A stretch of 64,000 nt of DNA from Actinoallomurus liliacearum (GCF_039542035.1 NZ_BAABHJ010000011.1:1-64000), one strand, 5' to 3'; numbered from the stretch's first letter, positions 26,344 through 37,581 are shown. Notes: generated by a model not told the origin, from the letters alone. Numbers and translations: made by a program.

Positions 26344-26347
<4 letters not shown>
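25889..26347 (-). CDS. ruvX: RuvX/YqgF-family RNase H-fold nuclease
   Basis: A 152-residue RNase H-fold protein, annotated as putative Holliday junction resolvase and linked with 16S pre-rRNA processing. Visible catalytic-site elements are the first-strand aspartate in RIGVDAGSVRIGVA, the VGLP segment and DERLTTV, with a late aspartate in VVDQAAAAVLL. The GTG at 26347 overlaps the alaS stop (GTGA). The alaS-ruvX-mltG order is a conserved bacterial cluster. Confidence 0.93.
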
Positions 26348-29009
<2,662 letters not shown>

Positions 29010-29010
<1 letters not shown>

Positions 29011-29252
29011 CAGTGCAGGTCCTTGTCAGTATCGGTGTGTGCGTCGAGGCGCATGGCGTCGCGCAGTTCTTCCTCGCGGTGGTTCATCGCGACGCGGACG
29101 TCGCCGGCGAACCCCCGTACGGTCCGGCCGAGCCCGGTGGCCTGGTGGGCGAGGCTGCCCGGCAGGACGGCGCGCACCGCCCGCTTGAGCCGGAACGCCG
29201 ACCAGGCGCCGAACGCGGTGCCCAGCGACAACCAGAACAACCGCCGGATCAT
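29010..29252 (-). CDS. small membrane protein, DUF6167-like
   Basis: An 80-residue protein with an N-terminal hydrophobic helix (FWLSLGTAFGAWSAF, about 6-20) and a charged C-terminal half. Its place between the DUF948 gene and alaS matches the DUF6167 family of actinomycetes; function is unknown. It overlaps the upstream gene by ATGA and alaS by one base, so it belongs to the alaS operon. Confidence 0.75.
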
Positions 29253-29623
29253 CGCTTGCCGTCCTGGTTGCCGTGGCCACGGGAACCGATGGCCTTACGG
29301 ACACCATAGGAGAACGCCGCGGCCTTCACGAGAGGGCCGCCCACGATCGAGGTGACGGTGGTGCTGACCGCGGCGGCGTTCTGGCTGACGCTGCCCATGT
29401 TCTTGGTGATCACGTCGACCCGGTCCAGTTGCTCGTTGGCCCGCTCCACGGTGCCGGCCATGTCGTCCAGCAGCGGAGCGGTCCGGTCGCCGAGCTCGGC
29501 GACGGTCTTGGTGGCCTCGGTCAGCAACCGGGCGAGTTTCAAGAGCACGTAGGCGAGGAAGGAGACGAGTATCGCCCAGAACATGGCCACGATGAGCCCG
29601 GCCAGCTGTTCGCCCGTCAACAC
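29249..29623 (-). CDS. DUF948 membrane protein
   Basis: A 124-residue protein with one N-terminal membrane helix (LIVAMFWAILVSFLAYVLLK, 10-29), then an amphipathic region with coiled-coil character (LLTEATKTVAELGD, VERANEQLDRVDV). It matches the DUF948 family, common in Gram-positive bacteria, role unknown. It is the first of the overlapping genes leading into alaS. Confidence 0.8.
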   Translation of the reverse strand: MLTGEQLAGLIVAMFWAILVSFLAYVLLKLARLLTEATKTVAELGDRTAPLLDDMAGTVERANEQLDRVDVITKNMGSVSQNAAAVSTTVTSIVGGPLVKAAAFSYGVRKAIGSRGHGNQDGKR

Positions 29624-29734
29624 GCGGCTTCCTCCTCCTCGGGTCGCGGAGAACTCGGTCGGACCGACCTTACCGTCCCGGGCTTGCGAAAACGCGCCCG
29701 GACGACCTTGCCGGACCGGCCGACGGCACTGATC

Positions 29735-31084
29735 TCAGTCGGCGCGCCTGCCGCGGAGAACGGCGCGGAGCCGCTCGACCACGTCGGAGAAGCGCGCCTC
29801 CATGCCGTGCCTGGTCGGATGGTAGTACTCCCGCCCGGCCACCGCGTCCGGCGCGTACTGCTGTTCGACCACCCCGCCGGGGAAGTCGTGGGCGTAGCGG
29901 TAGCCCTTCCCGTGGTCGAGCTTGTCCGCGCCCTTGTAGTGGGCGTCCCGCAGGTGCGGCGGCACCGGGCCGACGAGCCCGCGCCGCACGTCGCCGCCGG
30001 CCTCGTTGATCGCCCGGATCACGGCGTTGGACTTGGGCGCCAGGGACAGATGGATCACCGCCTGGGCGAGGTTGATGCGGGCCTCCGGCAGGCCGACGAA
30101 CTCCACGGCGTGCGCGGCGGCCGTCGCGGTCTGCAGGGCCGTGGGGTCGGCCATGCCGATGTCCTCGCTGGCGTGCACGATCAGCCGCCGGGCGATGAAG
30201 CGGGGATCCTCGCCGGCCTCGATCATGCGGGCGAGGTAGTGCAGCGCCGCGTCGACGTCGGACCCGCGGATGCTCTTGATGAAGGCGCTGATCACGTCGT
30301 AGTGCTGGTCGCCCTCGCGGTCGTAGCGGACCGCCGCCCGGTCGACGGCCTTCTCCAGGACGTCGACGTCGATCGGCGCGCCGTTCGGAGCGACGTACGA
30401 CGCGGCCTCCAGGTACGTCAGCGCCCGGCGCGCGTCGCCGCCCGCCAGGCGTACCAGGTGGTCCTCGGCGGGCTTGGCGAGCTCCGCCGCGCCGCCGAGG
30501 CCGCGCTCGTCGGTCAGGGCCCGGCGGATCACCTCGCGGAGCTGGTCGTCGCCGAGCGGCTGGAGCGTCAGCAGCAGGGAGCGGGACAGCAGCGGGCTGA
30601 TGACGGAGAAGAAGGGGTTCTCGGTGGTCGCGCCGATGAAGGACACCCAGCGGTTCTCGACGGCGGGCAGCAGGGCGTCCTGCTGGGCCTTGTTGAACCG
30701 GTGCACCTCGTCGACGAACAGCACGGTCTGCCGGCCGCCCATGCCCAGCTCCCGCTTGGCCACGTCGATGGCGGCGCGGACCTGCTTGACGCCGTCGGAG
30801 ACCGCGGAGATCTCCACGAACCGGCGTTCGGTCGCCTGGCTGACGACGTACGCGAGGGTGGTCTTGCCGGTGCCGGGCGGCCCCCACAGCACCAGGGACA
30901 TGGCGACGTCCCGCTCGACGAGCTGGCGCAGGGGGGTGCCGGGACCGAGGAGATGCTCCTGGCCGACGACCTCGTCGAGGCCGCGCGGGCGCATCCGGAC
31001 CGCCAGCGGCGCGTTCGCCTGCTGCGCCTCCTCGGCCGGCGTGTCGAAGAGGCTGTCGGCCTGTTCAGATTCCCTGCGCACCAC
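29735..31084 (-). CDS. rarA: replication-associated recombination protein A
   Basis: AAA+ ATPase of the clamp-loader group (RarA/MgsA/WRNIP1) acting at stalled replication forks. The 449-residue protein has Walker A GPPGTGKTT (68-76), Walker B LFVDEVHRF, sensor 1 GATTENPFF and a C-terminal tetramerisation domain (PTRHGMEARF near the end). The start is GTG at 31084 or the next GTG; the first overlaps the PAP2-protein stop by 20 bases. Confidence 0.95.
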   Translation of the reverse strand: MVRRESEQADSLFDTPAEEAQQANAPLAVRMRPRGLDEVVGQEHLLGPGTPLRQLVERDVAMSLVLWGPPGTGKTTLAYVVSQATERRFVEISAVSDGVKQVRAAIDVAKRELGMGGRQTVLFVDEVHRFNKAQQDALLPAVENRWVSFIGATTENPFFSVISPLLSRSLLLTLQPLGDDQLREVIRRALTDERGLGGAAELAKPAEDHLVRLAGGDARRALTYLEAASYVAPNGAPIDVDVLEKAVDRAAVRYDREGDQHYDVISAFIKSIRGSDVDAALHYLARMIEAGEDPRFIARRLIVHASEDIGMADPTALQTATAAAHAVEFVGLPEARINLAQAVIHLSLAPKSNAVIRAINEAGGDVRRGLVGPVPPHLRDAHYKGADKLDHGKGYRYAHDFPGGVVEQQYAPDAVAGREYYHPTRHGMEARFSDVVERLRAVLRGRRAD

Positions 31085-31820
31085 GCCTCGACACTATCCG
31101 TTCGCCGACGCCGCTCAGCGCGACGGAGACGATCACCACGATGGCCCCGGCCACACCGTCGAGCCAGTAGTGGTTGGCGGTGAGGACGACCACGGAGGTC
31201 GTCGCGACCGGGTAGGCCATCGCCGCCCAGCGCGCCCGGCCGGCGCCGTACCGGATGATCCCCCAGGCGACGAGGATCGCCCAGCCGACGTGCAGCGACG
31301 GCATGGCGGCGAACTGGTTCGACGCGCCGTGGCCGGGCGCCTCGGCGTACGCCGACGGTCCGTAGACGTTCATCAGGTCCACGAGGCCGGTGCCGGGCAG
31401 CAGGCGTGGCGGTGCGAGGGGGTAGAGGAAGTGACCGGCCAGGGCCAGCGCCGTCGACAGGATGATGGCGGCCCGTACCCGCGGCCAGCCTTCCCGGTGC
31501 CGCCACCAGACCCACGCGAGGAACACCGCCGTCGCCGGGAAGTGCACGGTGACGTAGTAGACGTCGGCCACCCGCACCCATCCGTCCCAGTGCAGCGCCG
31601 CGTGCTGCAGCGACGCCTCGTTCGGCAGGTGGAGCAGGCGCTCGGCGCGCCAGACCGACCGCGCGTGCCGCACGGCCTCGGCCGGACCGGCCTCCGCGAG
31701 GCGACGGCCGACCCGGTACGCGTAGAACAGGAGAACGATCAGTGCGGCCTGCCCCAGCCCCGACACGAGCCGTGAGCGATGCCACGCCGCCGCCCTGGGT
31801 CCCGCGGTGTCCATCCCCAT
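31065..31820 (-). CDS. PAP2-superfamily membrane phosphatase/lipid synthase
   Basis: A 251-residue integral membrane protein with about six helices. It has PAP2-type motifs: YPLAPPRLLPG, AMPSLHVGW and TANHYWLDG, with the active-site His residues in the last two. The pattern resembles the inositol phosphorylceramide synthase/AUR1-like branch (PAP2_3), which transfers or removes phospho head groups of lipids. The substrate is unknown. It overlaps the start of rarA and is the first gene of the accessory segment relative to conserved gene order. Confidence 0.85.
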   Translation of the reverse strand: MGMDTAGPRAAAWHRSRLVSGLGQAALIVLLFYAYRVGRRLAEAGPAEAVRHARSVWRAERLLHLPNEASLQHAALHWDGWVRVADVYYVTVHFPATAVFLAWVWWRHREGWPRVRAAIILSTALALAGHFLYPLAPPRLLPGTGLVDLMNVYGPSAYAEAPGHGASNQFAAMPSLHVGWAILVAWGIIRYGAGRARWAAMAYPVATTSVVVLTANHYWLDGVAGAIVVIVSVALSGVGERIVSRRGAQGI

Positions 31821-31919
31821 GCCCCGCCCTTTCGCCGTCCGGGGACTACCCGCAAAACGGCGGATCTCCCCCGTTGATCGACATGAGGTTCCCGTACGTC
31901 CCCGGATTCACCGGAGCCG

Positions 31920-31958
31920 GGGTCGTGATCGGGTCGGCCGAGGGCGGCGTCACCCGGT
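31920..31958 (+). repeat. 39-bp direct repeat, copy 1
   Basis: Starts GGGTCGTGATC and matches 33507-33545 at 34 of 39 positions, with mostly transition differences. It lies between the PAP2 gene and the SDR gene. No transposase or inverted ends accompany it. Confidence 0.75.
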
Positions 31959-32005
31959 AAGTTCCGCGCGGACCCCCTGCCCCGGGCACGTCGGGCACGC
32001 ACCCC

Positions 32006-32701
32006 TCAGTTCTTGGCGAGCGCCTCGCGGCGGATCCACTGGAGCAGGGTGGGGTTGTCGGCGGTGGTGATGACGCTGACGGTGGCGCGGAGGTGGCGGT
32101 CGTCGTCCAGCAGGGCCAGCATGCTCGCGGCCAGGTCCGCACGGGCGGTGAACCTGCCGTCGGCGTGGCCCTCGACAACGGTGTAGCCGGTGACCGACGG
32201 CGAGTGGTAGAGCGCGCTGGGGCGCACGATCGTCCAGTCCAGATCGCTGGCGCGGACCAGCGTCTCCATCCGCCGCATGTCGTCGTACATCGTCTTCCCC
32301 AGCACCTTCGTCACGTAAGGCAGAAGCACCCGGTTGAACAGGAACCCGCCATCGGAGTACGGGTGCGGGTCGACCCCGCTGGAGCTGACCACGGCGAGCC
32401 GGCGCACCTGATGCCGTTCCATCGCGCTGAGGATATTGGCCGTCCCGCGCGAGTAGGTGCTGATCGGCTCCTTCCCGGCGGGCACCCCGAGCGTCGACAG
32501 CACCGCGTCCCGCCCCGCCACGGCGGCGTCGACGGCCGCCGGATCGAGCACGTCGGCGCCGACCACCTGGAGCCGATCGTGGTTCAGCGGGAACGAGTCG
32601 GGCCGCCGGGTGACCGCGGCGACCTCGTGCCCGGCGGCGAGTGCCTGGTCGGTGAGCAGGCGGCCGGTGGGACCATTGGCTCCGAAGATCGTGATACGCA
32701 T
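32006..32701 (-). CDS. NAD(P)-binding SDR/NmrA-like oxidoreductase
   Basis: A 231-residue atypical short-chain dehydrogenase with the N-terminal nucleotide motif IFGANGPTGRLL (GxxGxxG), then DAVLSTLGVPAG and SSSGVDPHPYSD. No clear YxxxK catalytic pair is seen, as in NmrA-like and flavin-reductase-like members that sense or use NADPH. It is 22 bases downstream of the FMN reductase gene, so the two probably form a redox operon. Physiological substrate unknown. Confidence 0.85.
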   Translation of the reverse strand: MRITIFGANGPTGRLLTDQALAAGHEVAAVTRRPDSFPLNHDRLQVVGADVLDPAAVDAAVAGRDAVLSTLGVPAGKEPISTYSRGTANILSAMERHQVRRLAVVSSSGVDPHPYSDGGFLFNRVLLPYVTKVLGKTMYDDMRRMETLVRASDLDWTIVRPSALYHSPSVTGYTVVEGHADGRFTARADLAASMLALLDDDRHLRATVSVITTADNPTLLQWIRREALAKN

Positions 32702-32723
32702 GACGACTGTCCTTTCTCGGCTA

Positions 32724-33314
32724 CTACGCCTGCTCGTAGCCGGCCTGGGAAGCCGCGCGCAACGGGCCCAGTGCCTGCGCCCACGCCAGCAACTCGTCGA
32801 CCAGTCCGCGCACCTGCGCCGTGTGCAGTTCCCGTGGCCGGAAGTCGGCGAAATTCACGAAGTCCTCGTGCAGCGACAGCGCTACCTGCGGCCCGATGTC
32901 GGCCATCCGCAGCACGCCCGCCTGCGCGCGCAGCTTCTGCACCGCCATGACCGCGCCGAAGATGCCGTAACCGACGTAGGCGACCGGCTTGCCGCCCCAC
33001 TCCCGATGGAGGTAATCGATGGCGTTGGTCAAGGCGGCGGGCGGAGCGGTGTTGTACTCGGGGGTGACGATGACGTAGGCGTCGTGCGAACCGATCCGCT
33101 CCGCCCATCGCCGGGTGTGCGGCTGCCGGCCCGGCGTCTGGGCCGGTGGGATGGCTTCGTCGAGCAGGGGAAGCGCGTAGTCGGCCAGGTCCACGAGCTC
33201 GACCTCCGCGGTGTCGCCCGCGTGTTCGGCCGCCAGGTCCCGCACCCATCGGGCCACCTGGTCGCCGTTGCGGCCGGGGCGGGTGCTGCCGATGATGATG
33301 CCGATTCTGATCAT
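32724..33314 (-). CDS. NADPH-dependent FMN reductase
   Basis: A 196-residue flavodoxin-fold protein. The phosphate loop GSTRPGRNG binds FMN, and TPEYNTAPPAALTNAIDYL is the family signature. Such enzymes reduce flavins, quinones, azo compounds or chromate. ATG at 33314 follows AGGAAATCGGAC. It is first of a two-gene operon with the SDR gene, and the pair lies between the two 39-bp direct repeats. Confidence 0.92.
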   Translation of the reverse strand: MIRIGIIIGSTRPGRNGDQVARWVRDLAAEHAGDTAEVELVDLADYALPLLDEAIPPAQTPGRQPHTRRWAERIGSHDAYVIVTPEYNTAPPAALTNAIDYLHREWGGKPVAYVGYGIFGAVMAVQKLRAQAGVLRMADIGPQVALSLHEDFVNFADFRPRELHTAQVRGLVDELLAWAQALGPLRAASQAGYEQA

Positions 33315-33506
33315 GTCCGATTTCCTTGCTCTGTTCCGGTGCGAAGGACGTCTCGGGTGAATGGCGCGCCACCCGGCGCGAGCCCTTGTCCTCGCTCCCC
33401 GAGACGAGGCAGCCCGGCCGCCTGTGACATGGAAAGGATCACGCCTTGGTGCGGGAGCACCGACAGAACGCCCCACGGTGCCGGAGACCGGCCAACCCTC
33501 GGCGAT

Positions 33507-33545
33507 GGGTCGTGATCAGGCCGGCTGAGGGCGGCGTTACCCTGT
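33507..33545 (+). repeat. 39-bp direct repeat, copy 2
   Basis: Second copy of the element at 31920-31958 (34 of 39 identical). It ends six bases before the GTG of the GNAT gene and contains TACCCT seven bases before that GTG, so this copy might also act as a leaderless promoter. Confidence 0.75.
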
Positions 33546-33550
33546 GCGGC

Positions 33551-34261
33551 GTGACCCCCTCCTCGATCGACGACCTCCTGGCGATCACCGGAGGCCACCC
33601 CCTGATCCGGAGCGTGCACCCCGCGCGACGCGGCACGGCCTGGCGCGCCGACGGCGCGGTCGCCTTCCTGGACCTGAACCGCGACCGCGCGACGATCAAA
33701 CGGGTCGTGGGGCTCGGCACGCCCGCGGCGGTGGCCGGCCTGCTGACCGGGCTACGAGACGAACTCCCCTCGGGCGTGCACGTCAACGTGCCGCGCGGCA
33801 CGCCGCTGCCGCTCGCCGACCCGAGCGACTGGCGGTATCGGGTCGCGTACGAGGTGCCGCCGGTCCAGCCCGCGGAGGACCTCGTCGACTGGTACGACGA
33901 CGGTGACGCGATCACGGACCTGCTGAAGCTCACGACCTCGGACTGGTCGGTCTGGCCCGGTGACGGCAGGGCGCGCCGCTGGGCGGCCGTACGGGGCGAG
34001 GCCGACGGACTCCTGGCCTGCCTGGCCGACACCACGTCCGCCACGGAGGTCGGCCAGGTCGCGGCGATCGCGGTCCACCCGGACGCCCGCCGCCGGGCGC
34101 TGGGCGCGTCGATCACGGTCTGGGCGATGCGGCGGCTGTTCGAGGAGGGCTGTGACGGGGTCGGCCTGGGCGTCTATGAGGGCAACACGGCGGCCATGCG
34201 GCTGTACGACCGGCTGGGCTTCGACGACGAGGCCCGCACAAGCGGCCGCCTCCCCGCCTAG
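33551..34261 (+). CDS. GNAT-family N-acetyltransferase
   Basis: A 236-residue protein whose C-terminal half is a GNAT domain: AIAVHPDARRRALGASITVWAMRR is the acetyl-CoA pyrophosphate-binding strand and loop (the usual Q/RxxGxG/A appears as RRALGA), then GVYEGNTAAMRLYDRLGF. The N-terminal 110 residues are family-specific. GTG at 33551 gives the best N-terminus. The substrate is unknown. The TAG stop lies in the target duplication of the MITE that follows. Confidence 0.85.
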   Translation: MTPSSIDDLLAITGGHPLIRSVHPARRGTAWRADGAVAFLDLNRDRATIKRVVGLGTPAAVAGLLTGLRDELPSGVHVNVPRGTPLPLADPSDWRYRVAYEVPPVQPAEDLVDWYDDGDAITDLLKLTTSDWSVWPGDGRARRWAAVRGEADGLLACLADTTSATEVGQVAAIAVHPDARRRALGASITVWAMRRLFEEGCDGVGLGVYEGNTAAMRLYDRLGFDDEARTSGRLPA

Positions 34262-34340
34262 GGCCTGTCTCAAAGCCCGCTGTCCTACTGCGCGGCGCCC
34301 AGGCGGCACTCGCTACGGACGGGGACTTTGAGACAGGCCC
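34261..34340. mobile_element. 80-bp MITE-like element with 15-bp inverted repeats
   Basis: GGGCCTGTCTCAAAG (34261-34275) and its exact complement CTTTGAGACAGGCCC (34326-34340) bound a 50-base centre without a gene. TA precedes and follows the element (34259-34260 and 34341-34342) inside CTAG, which looks like a TA target duplication as made by IS5/IS427-group or IS630-like transposases. The same CTAG supplies the TAG stops of both convergent neighbours. It may also serve as their terminator. No transposase is in the window, so movement would need one in trans. Confidence 0.7.
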
Positions 34341-34729
34341 TAGTCCCCCGGGGCGTACTGCGCCAGGCCGTCGCCGAACGACCAGTCGATCGACTCGTTC
34401 TCCGTCAGGGTGATGAAGACGTTCCGCGGCTCGGTCCCGGCGTACTCGTGGGCGAGCTCGGCGATCCGCCGGTAGAGCGCCCGCTTCCGCTCGGGCGGAC
34501 GCCCGGACCGCATGGTGATCGCGACGTAGACGATCCCGTCGTCCCGGTGCACGCCGAGGTAGTCGTCGTAACGCAGCGTGCTGCTCGTGCCGTCGTGCCC
34601 GGTCAGGACCTGGAACCGGTCGTCGGGCGGGAAACCCATCGTCTCGCCCAAGGCCTCGTGCACGGCCCGGCCGAGCGCGTCGAGCCGCTCCTTGTCGGTC
34701 CCCAGCGCATCGATACGTACGAGCGGCAT
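34340..34729 (-). CDS. tautomerase-family protein
   Basis: A 129-residue protein of the 4-oxalocrotonate tautomerase/MIF superfamily. After removal of Met1 the catalytic Pro2 (MPLVRIDAL) becomes the N-terminus, as required; a longer upstream start would destroy this, so ATG 34729 (preceded by AAGGAGGAAGCCGAG) is firm. The arrangement matches the tautomerase_2 branch (FPPDDRFQVLTGHD, RNVFITLTENESIDWSFGDG). A 20-bp palindrome about 50 bases upstream suggests repressor control. Natural substrate unknown. Confidence 0.88.
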   Translation of the reverse strand: MPLVRIDALGTDKERLDALGRAVHEALGETMGFPPDDRFQVLTGHDGTSSTLRYDDYLGVHRDDGIVYVAITMRSGRPPERKRALYRRIAELAHEYAGTEPRNVFITLTENESIDWSFGDGLAQYAPGD

Positions 34730-34779
34730 CTCGGCTTCCTCCTTGATCTTGGACCAGCCGGCTCCTACCGCGAGCCGAA

Positions 34780-34799
34780 TGTACATACTAGTAGGTACA
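34780..34799. promoter_or_regulatory. 20-bp palindromic operator upstream of the tautomerase gene
   Basis: TGTACATACTAGTAGGTACA is palindromic at 9 of 10 base pairs around the central CTAG. Size and AT-rich core fit TetR-family operators. It overlaps -10-like sequence (TAGTAT on the minus strand). No TetR gene lies nearby, so the cognate repressor would be encoded elsewhere. Confidence 0.6.
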
Positions 34800-34842
34800 A
34801 CACCAAGCAGACCGCCGCGCCATGGTTCCCGCGCCCGGTGCT

Positions 34843-36276
34843 CTAGTTCGAGACGCGCACGATGCCGGTGACGGTGCCCTGGTAGGTCACGCGACCGGGA
34901 GCGATGCCGCCCACCATCTGGAGGGTGTCGTACACGGCGCCGACGCCGAGGAGTTTCCTGCGCACGACGGAGCCGGTGCCGGGGTCGATCTCGGCGTAGT
35001 AGTACGGGTCGAGGATCGAGGTGGCGGCCGTTCCGGGGATCACCGGTTCGCGCAGGACCGCGTGGATCAGCCCGTCGCCGAGGGACAGCCGGGGCACGGC
35101 GGCGGACCGGACCCTGTTGTCCCAGCGCAGCGTGCAGCCGGATCCGTCGGGGCGAACGTCGACCCGGGACAGGCCGCCCACGAAGTCGGCGGTGGCGGGC
35201 ACCGTGGCGTCGGACGGCTGGGTGGGATACGGGTAGCCGTACGTGCTCGCGACGTACACCGAGTCGCCCGCGCCGATCGGTGAGTTCTCACTGCCGCTGC
35301 CGCCGGCCTTGAGCACCGGCACCTGACAGACCGGCTCTCCGGTCGCGGCCCGGTAGACCAGCAGGTTCACGGTGGGCGCGGCGTTGTCGACGATCGTCAG
35401 GTAGTCGGTGCCGTCGGTCGGGCCGAAGAAGGTCGGGGTCGACCCGCTGCCCCAGCTCAGCTGGCCCGGCTTGCGGCCGGGGCCACGGTCGTACGCCCGC
35501 CGCCAGCGGATGCGCGGAGTGCCGTCCGCGTCGGCGGTGAGGAGGTACGTGGCGTGCGTCGAGGTGACGGCGGTGCCGACGGGGGCGGTGGAGATGCTGT
35601 TCGCGACCGTCTCGCCGGCCGGGAGGGAGAGGGTCCGGACCACGCCCGTCCTGTCGTCGGCGGTGCCGACCACGCCGTTCGCGGTGGCGAACCAGACGCG
35701 GCCCTGCCAGTCCGGTGAGACGCCGATCACCGAGTCGTCGTCCGCGAGGGCGCCGGCGAGCGACAGCGAGCCGTCGACCTGAAGCCGCCAGGAGCCGTCG
35801 GCCGCCTGGTGGTGCCCGATCCGTACCAGGTCGTGGTCGCCGTCCACGAGGACGAGGCGGTCCTTGTCGTCCAGGTAGGCGTAGACGCCGCCGAGCACGG
35901 AGGATCCCTTGGCCAGGGCGAGTTCGGCGATCGAGTCGCCGCTCGCCGGGTCGAGCAGATGCACGGTGGGGGTCTGGCCCAGGATCGTCGTGCACAGCGC
36001 GACGGGGCGGCCGTCGTAGCCGACCAGGACGGTCGGGCAGGCCGAGGCCAGTTCCGCCAGATGGGACTTCAGCGTCCCCGGGCCGGGGCCGGACAGCGTG
36101 GTGGCGTCCGAGGACCCGGTGTCGGCGTGCATGGTGGCGGTGCCGTCCGGGCCCGCGTACGGGTTGTGCGGGGGAAGAGGCACGGATGAGGCGGCGGCCG
36201 GGGTGGCGAAGGCGGAGGCGGCGAGGACGCCGATGGCCAGGAGCGTCGCCGTGCGAGAGGTCAGCGGGAAGCGCAC
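34843..36276 (-). CDS. secreted protein with beta-propeller-like repeats
   Basis: A 477-residue protein with a Sec signal (LLAIGVLAASAFATPAAA, cleavage near residue 30). Repeating segments such as VHLLDPASGDSIAELAL, LVLVDGDHDLVRIG, GVSPDWQGRVWFATANG and YAEIDPGTGSVVRR recall PQQ/WD-like propeller blades, so a sugar-lactone or quinoprotein-like fold is likely, but no catalytic signature is clear. I do not recognise the family. GTG at 36276 follows GGAGAGGGGCCC; an upstream ATG at 36309 would add 11 residues. Confidence 0.7.
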   Translation of the reverse strand: MRFPLTSRTATLLAIGVLAASAFATPAAASSVPLPPHNPYAGPDGTATMHADTGSSDATTLSGPGPGTLKSHLAELASACPTVLVGYDGRPVALCTTILGQTPTVHLLDPASGDSIAELALAKGSSVLGGVYAYLDDKDRLVLVDGDHDLVRIGHHQAADGSWRLQVDGSLSLAGALADDDSVIGVSPDWQGRVWFATANGVVGTADDRTGVVRTLSLPAGETVANSISTAPVGTAVTSTHATYLLTADADGTPRIRWRRAYDRGPGRKPGQLSWGSGSTPTFFGPTDGTDYLTIVDNAAPTVNLLVYRAATGEPVCQVPVLKAGGSGSENSPIGAGDSVYVASTYGYPYPTQPSDATVPATADFVGGLSRVDVRPDGSGCTLRWDNRVRSAAVPRLSLGDGLIHAVLREPVIPGTAATSILDPYYYAEIDPGTGSVVRRKLLGVGAVYDTLQMVGGIAPGRVTYQGTVTGIVRVSN

Positions 36277-36351
36277 GAGAGGGCCCCTCTCCAGGAGGTT
36301 ATCGATCAACCCTACAGGAAAAGTGTTGAATGTCCGAATGACGTTCGGTGG

Positions 36352-37581
36352 TCAGCGGGCCCGTCCGCGTACGCGTATCCCCGTGGCCGGCAGGCTGACC
36401 CACCCCCGGGTGAACGCCGACCGCAACCGCCGCGCCCCGGCGAGGTCGACCCCCACCGTGGGCTGGCGGGCGAGGAGTTCCTCGAACGCCACCCGCGCCT
36501 GCAACTGCGCCAGGTGGGAGCCGATGCAGAAGTGCACGCCGCTGGAGAAGCCGAGGTGCCGGGGGATCTCGCGCGTGATGTCCAGCCGGTCGGCGGTGGG
36601 CCCGAACTCGCGCTCGTCGCGGTTGGCCGCGCCGTACAGCATCATGACCTTCTCCCCCGCCGGGATCTCCACCCCGTGCAGCGTCACCGGGCGCAGCGTG
36701 GTGCGCGCCAGCCCCTGCACCGAGCCCTCCAGGCGGAGGAACTCCAGCAACGCGTTCGGGATCAGCGCGGGATCGGCGACCAGCCGCTCGCGCTGGTCGT
36801 GGTGGGCGTCCAACAGCATGACGCCGTGCGAGATGAGATTGCCGGTCGTGTCGTTGCCGCCGGCGACCATCACGAAGCAGAACCCGAGGATGTCCCAGTC
36901 GGTCAGGCGCTCCCCGTCCACCTCGGCCGCGGTGAGCGCGCTGATGAGGTCGTCGCCGGGGTCGCGGCGGCGGGCACTGATCACCTCGGAGAAGTACTCG
37001 AACATCTCGGCCACGGCGCTGACGGCGGCGGACTCCTCCAGCCGGAAGCCGCTGTCCTGCAGGCCGGTCAACGCGGTCACCCACGGGTCGAACCGGGTGC
37101 GGTGCCGCTCCGGCACACCGAGGAGATGCGCCAGGACGAAGGTCGGGATCGGCGAGGAGAAGTCCCGGTGCAGGTCGACCGGCTCGCCGTCGGCCGTCCT
37201 GCGCTCCAGGTCGGCGATGCGCGCCCGCACGAATCCGCGGATCAGGTCCTCCAGCGCGGCGACGCGACGCGGCGTGAAGCCCTTGCCGATCAATGCGCGC
37301 AGTTGCCCGTGCCGGGGCGGGTCGAGCATCACGATGGTCGGCGCGAGGCCGAGGGTGCCGATCTCGTCCGGATGGAAGGTCAGCCCCTGCTCCGAGGAGA
37401 AACGCGCGTTGTCCCGTACGGCGTTCCAGATGTCGTCGAAGCGGGACAGCGCCCAGAACGGCGGGCCGGAATGACGGTGCACCGGATCGTGGTCGCGCAG
37501 ATGCCGGTACGCCGGGTACGGATCGATCTGGAACGCCTCGTCGAACGGATCGTACGTGGCGGGCTTCGCGCTGGCGGGCAT
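36352..37581 (-). CDS. cytochrome P450
   Basis: A 409-residue class I bacterial P450. The I-helix oxygen motif is AGGNDTTGN, the K-helix ExxR is in LLEFLRLE, and the haem loop FSSGVHFCIGSHLA gives the Cys352 thiolate ligand. Length and motifs resemble CYP107/CYP125-like hydroxylases, but substrate cannot be told. No ferredoxin or reductase gene is adjacent, so redox partners must come from elsewhere. Neighbours do not form a clear biosynthetic cluster. Confidence 0.95.
   Translation of the reverse strand: MPASAKPATYDPFDEAFQIDPYPAYRHLRDHDPVHRHSGPPFWALSRFDDIWNAVRDNARFSSEQGLTFHPDEIGTLGLAPTIVMLDPPRHGQLRALIGKGFTPRRVAALEDLIRGFVRARIADLERRTADGEPVDLHRDFSSPIPTFVLAHLLGVPERHRTRFDPWVTALTGLQDSGFRLEESAAVSAVAEMFEYFSEVISARRRDPGDDLISALTAAEVDGERLTDWDILGFCFVMVAGGNDTTGNLISHGVMLLDAHHDQRERLVADPALIPNALLEFLRLEGSVQGLARTTLRPVTLHGVEIPAGEKVMMLYGAANRDEREFGPTADRLDITREIPRHLGFSSGVHFCIGSHLAQLQARVAFEELLARQPTVGVDLAGARRLRSAFTRGWVSLPATGIRVRGRAR

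Noticed and set aside
32055..32077. A second TTGTCGGCG damage-promoter-like motif
   Set aside because: It lies inside the SDR coding sequence, and the -10 position reads GACGCT rather than TAnnnT, with no gene start downstream on that strand.
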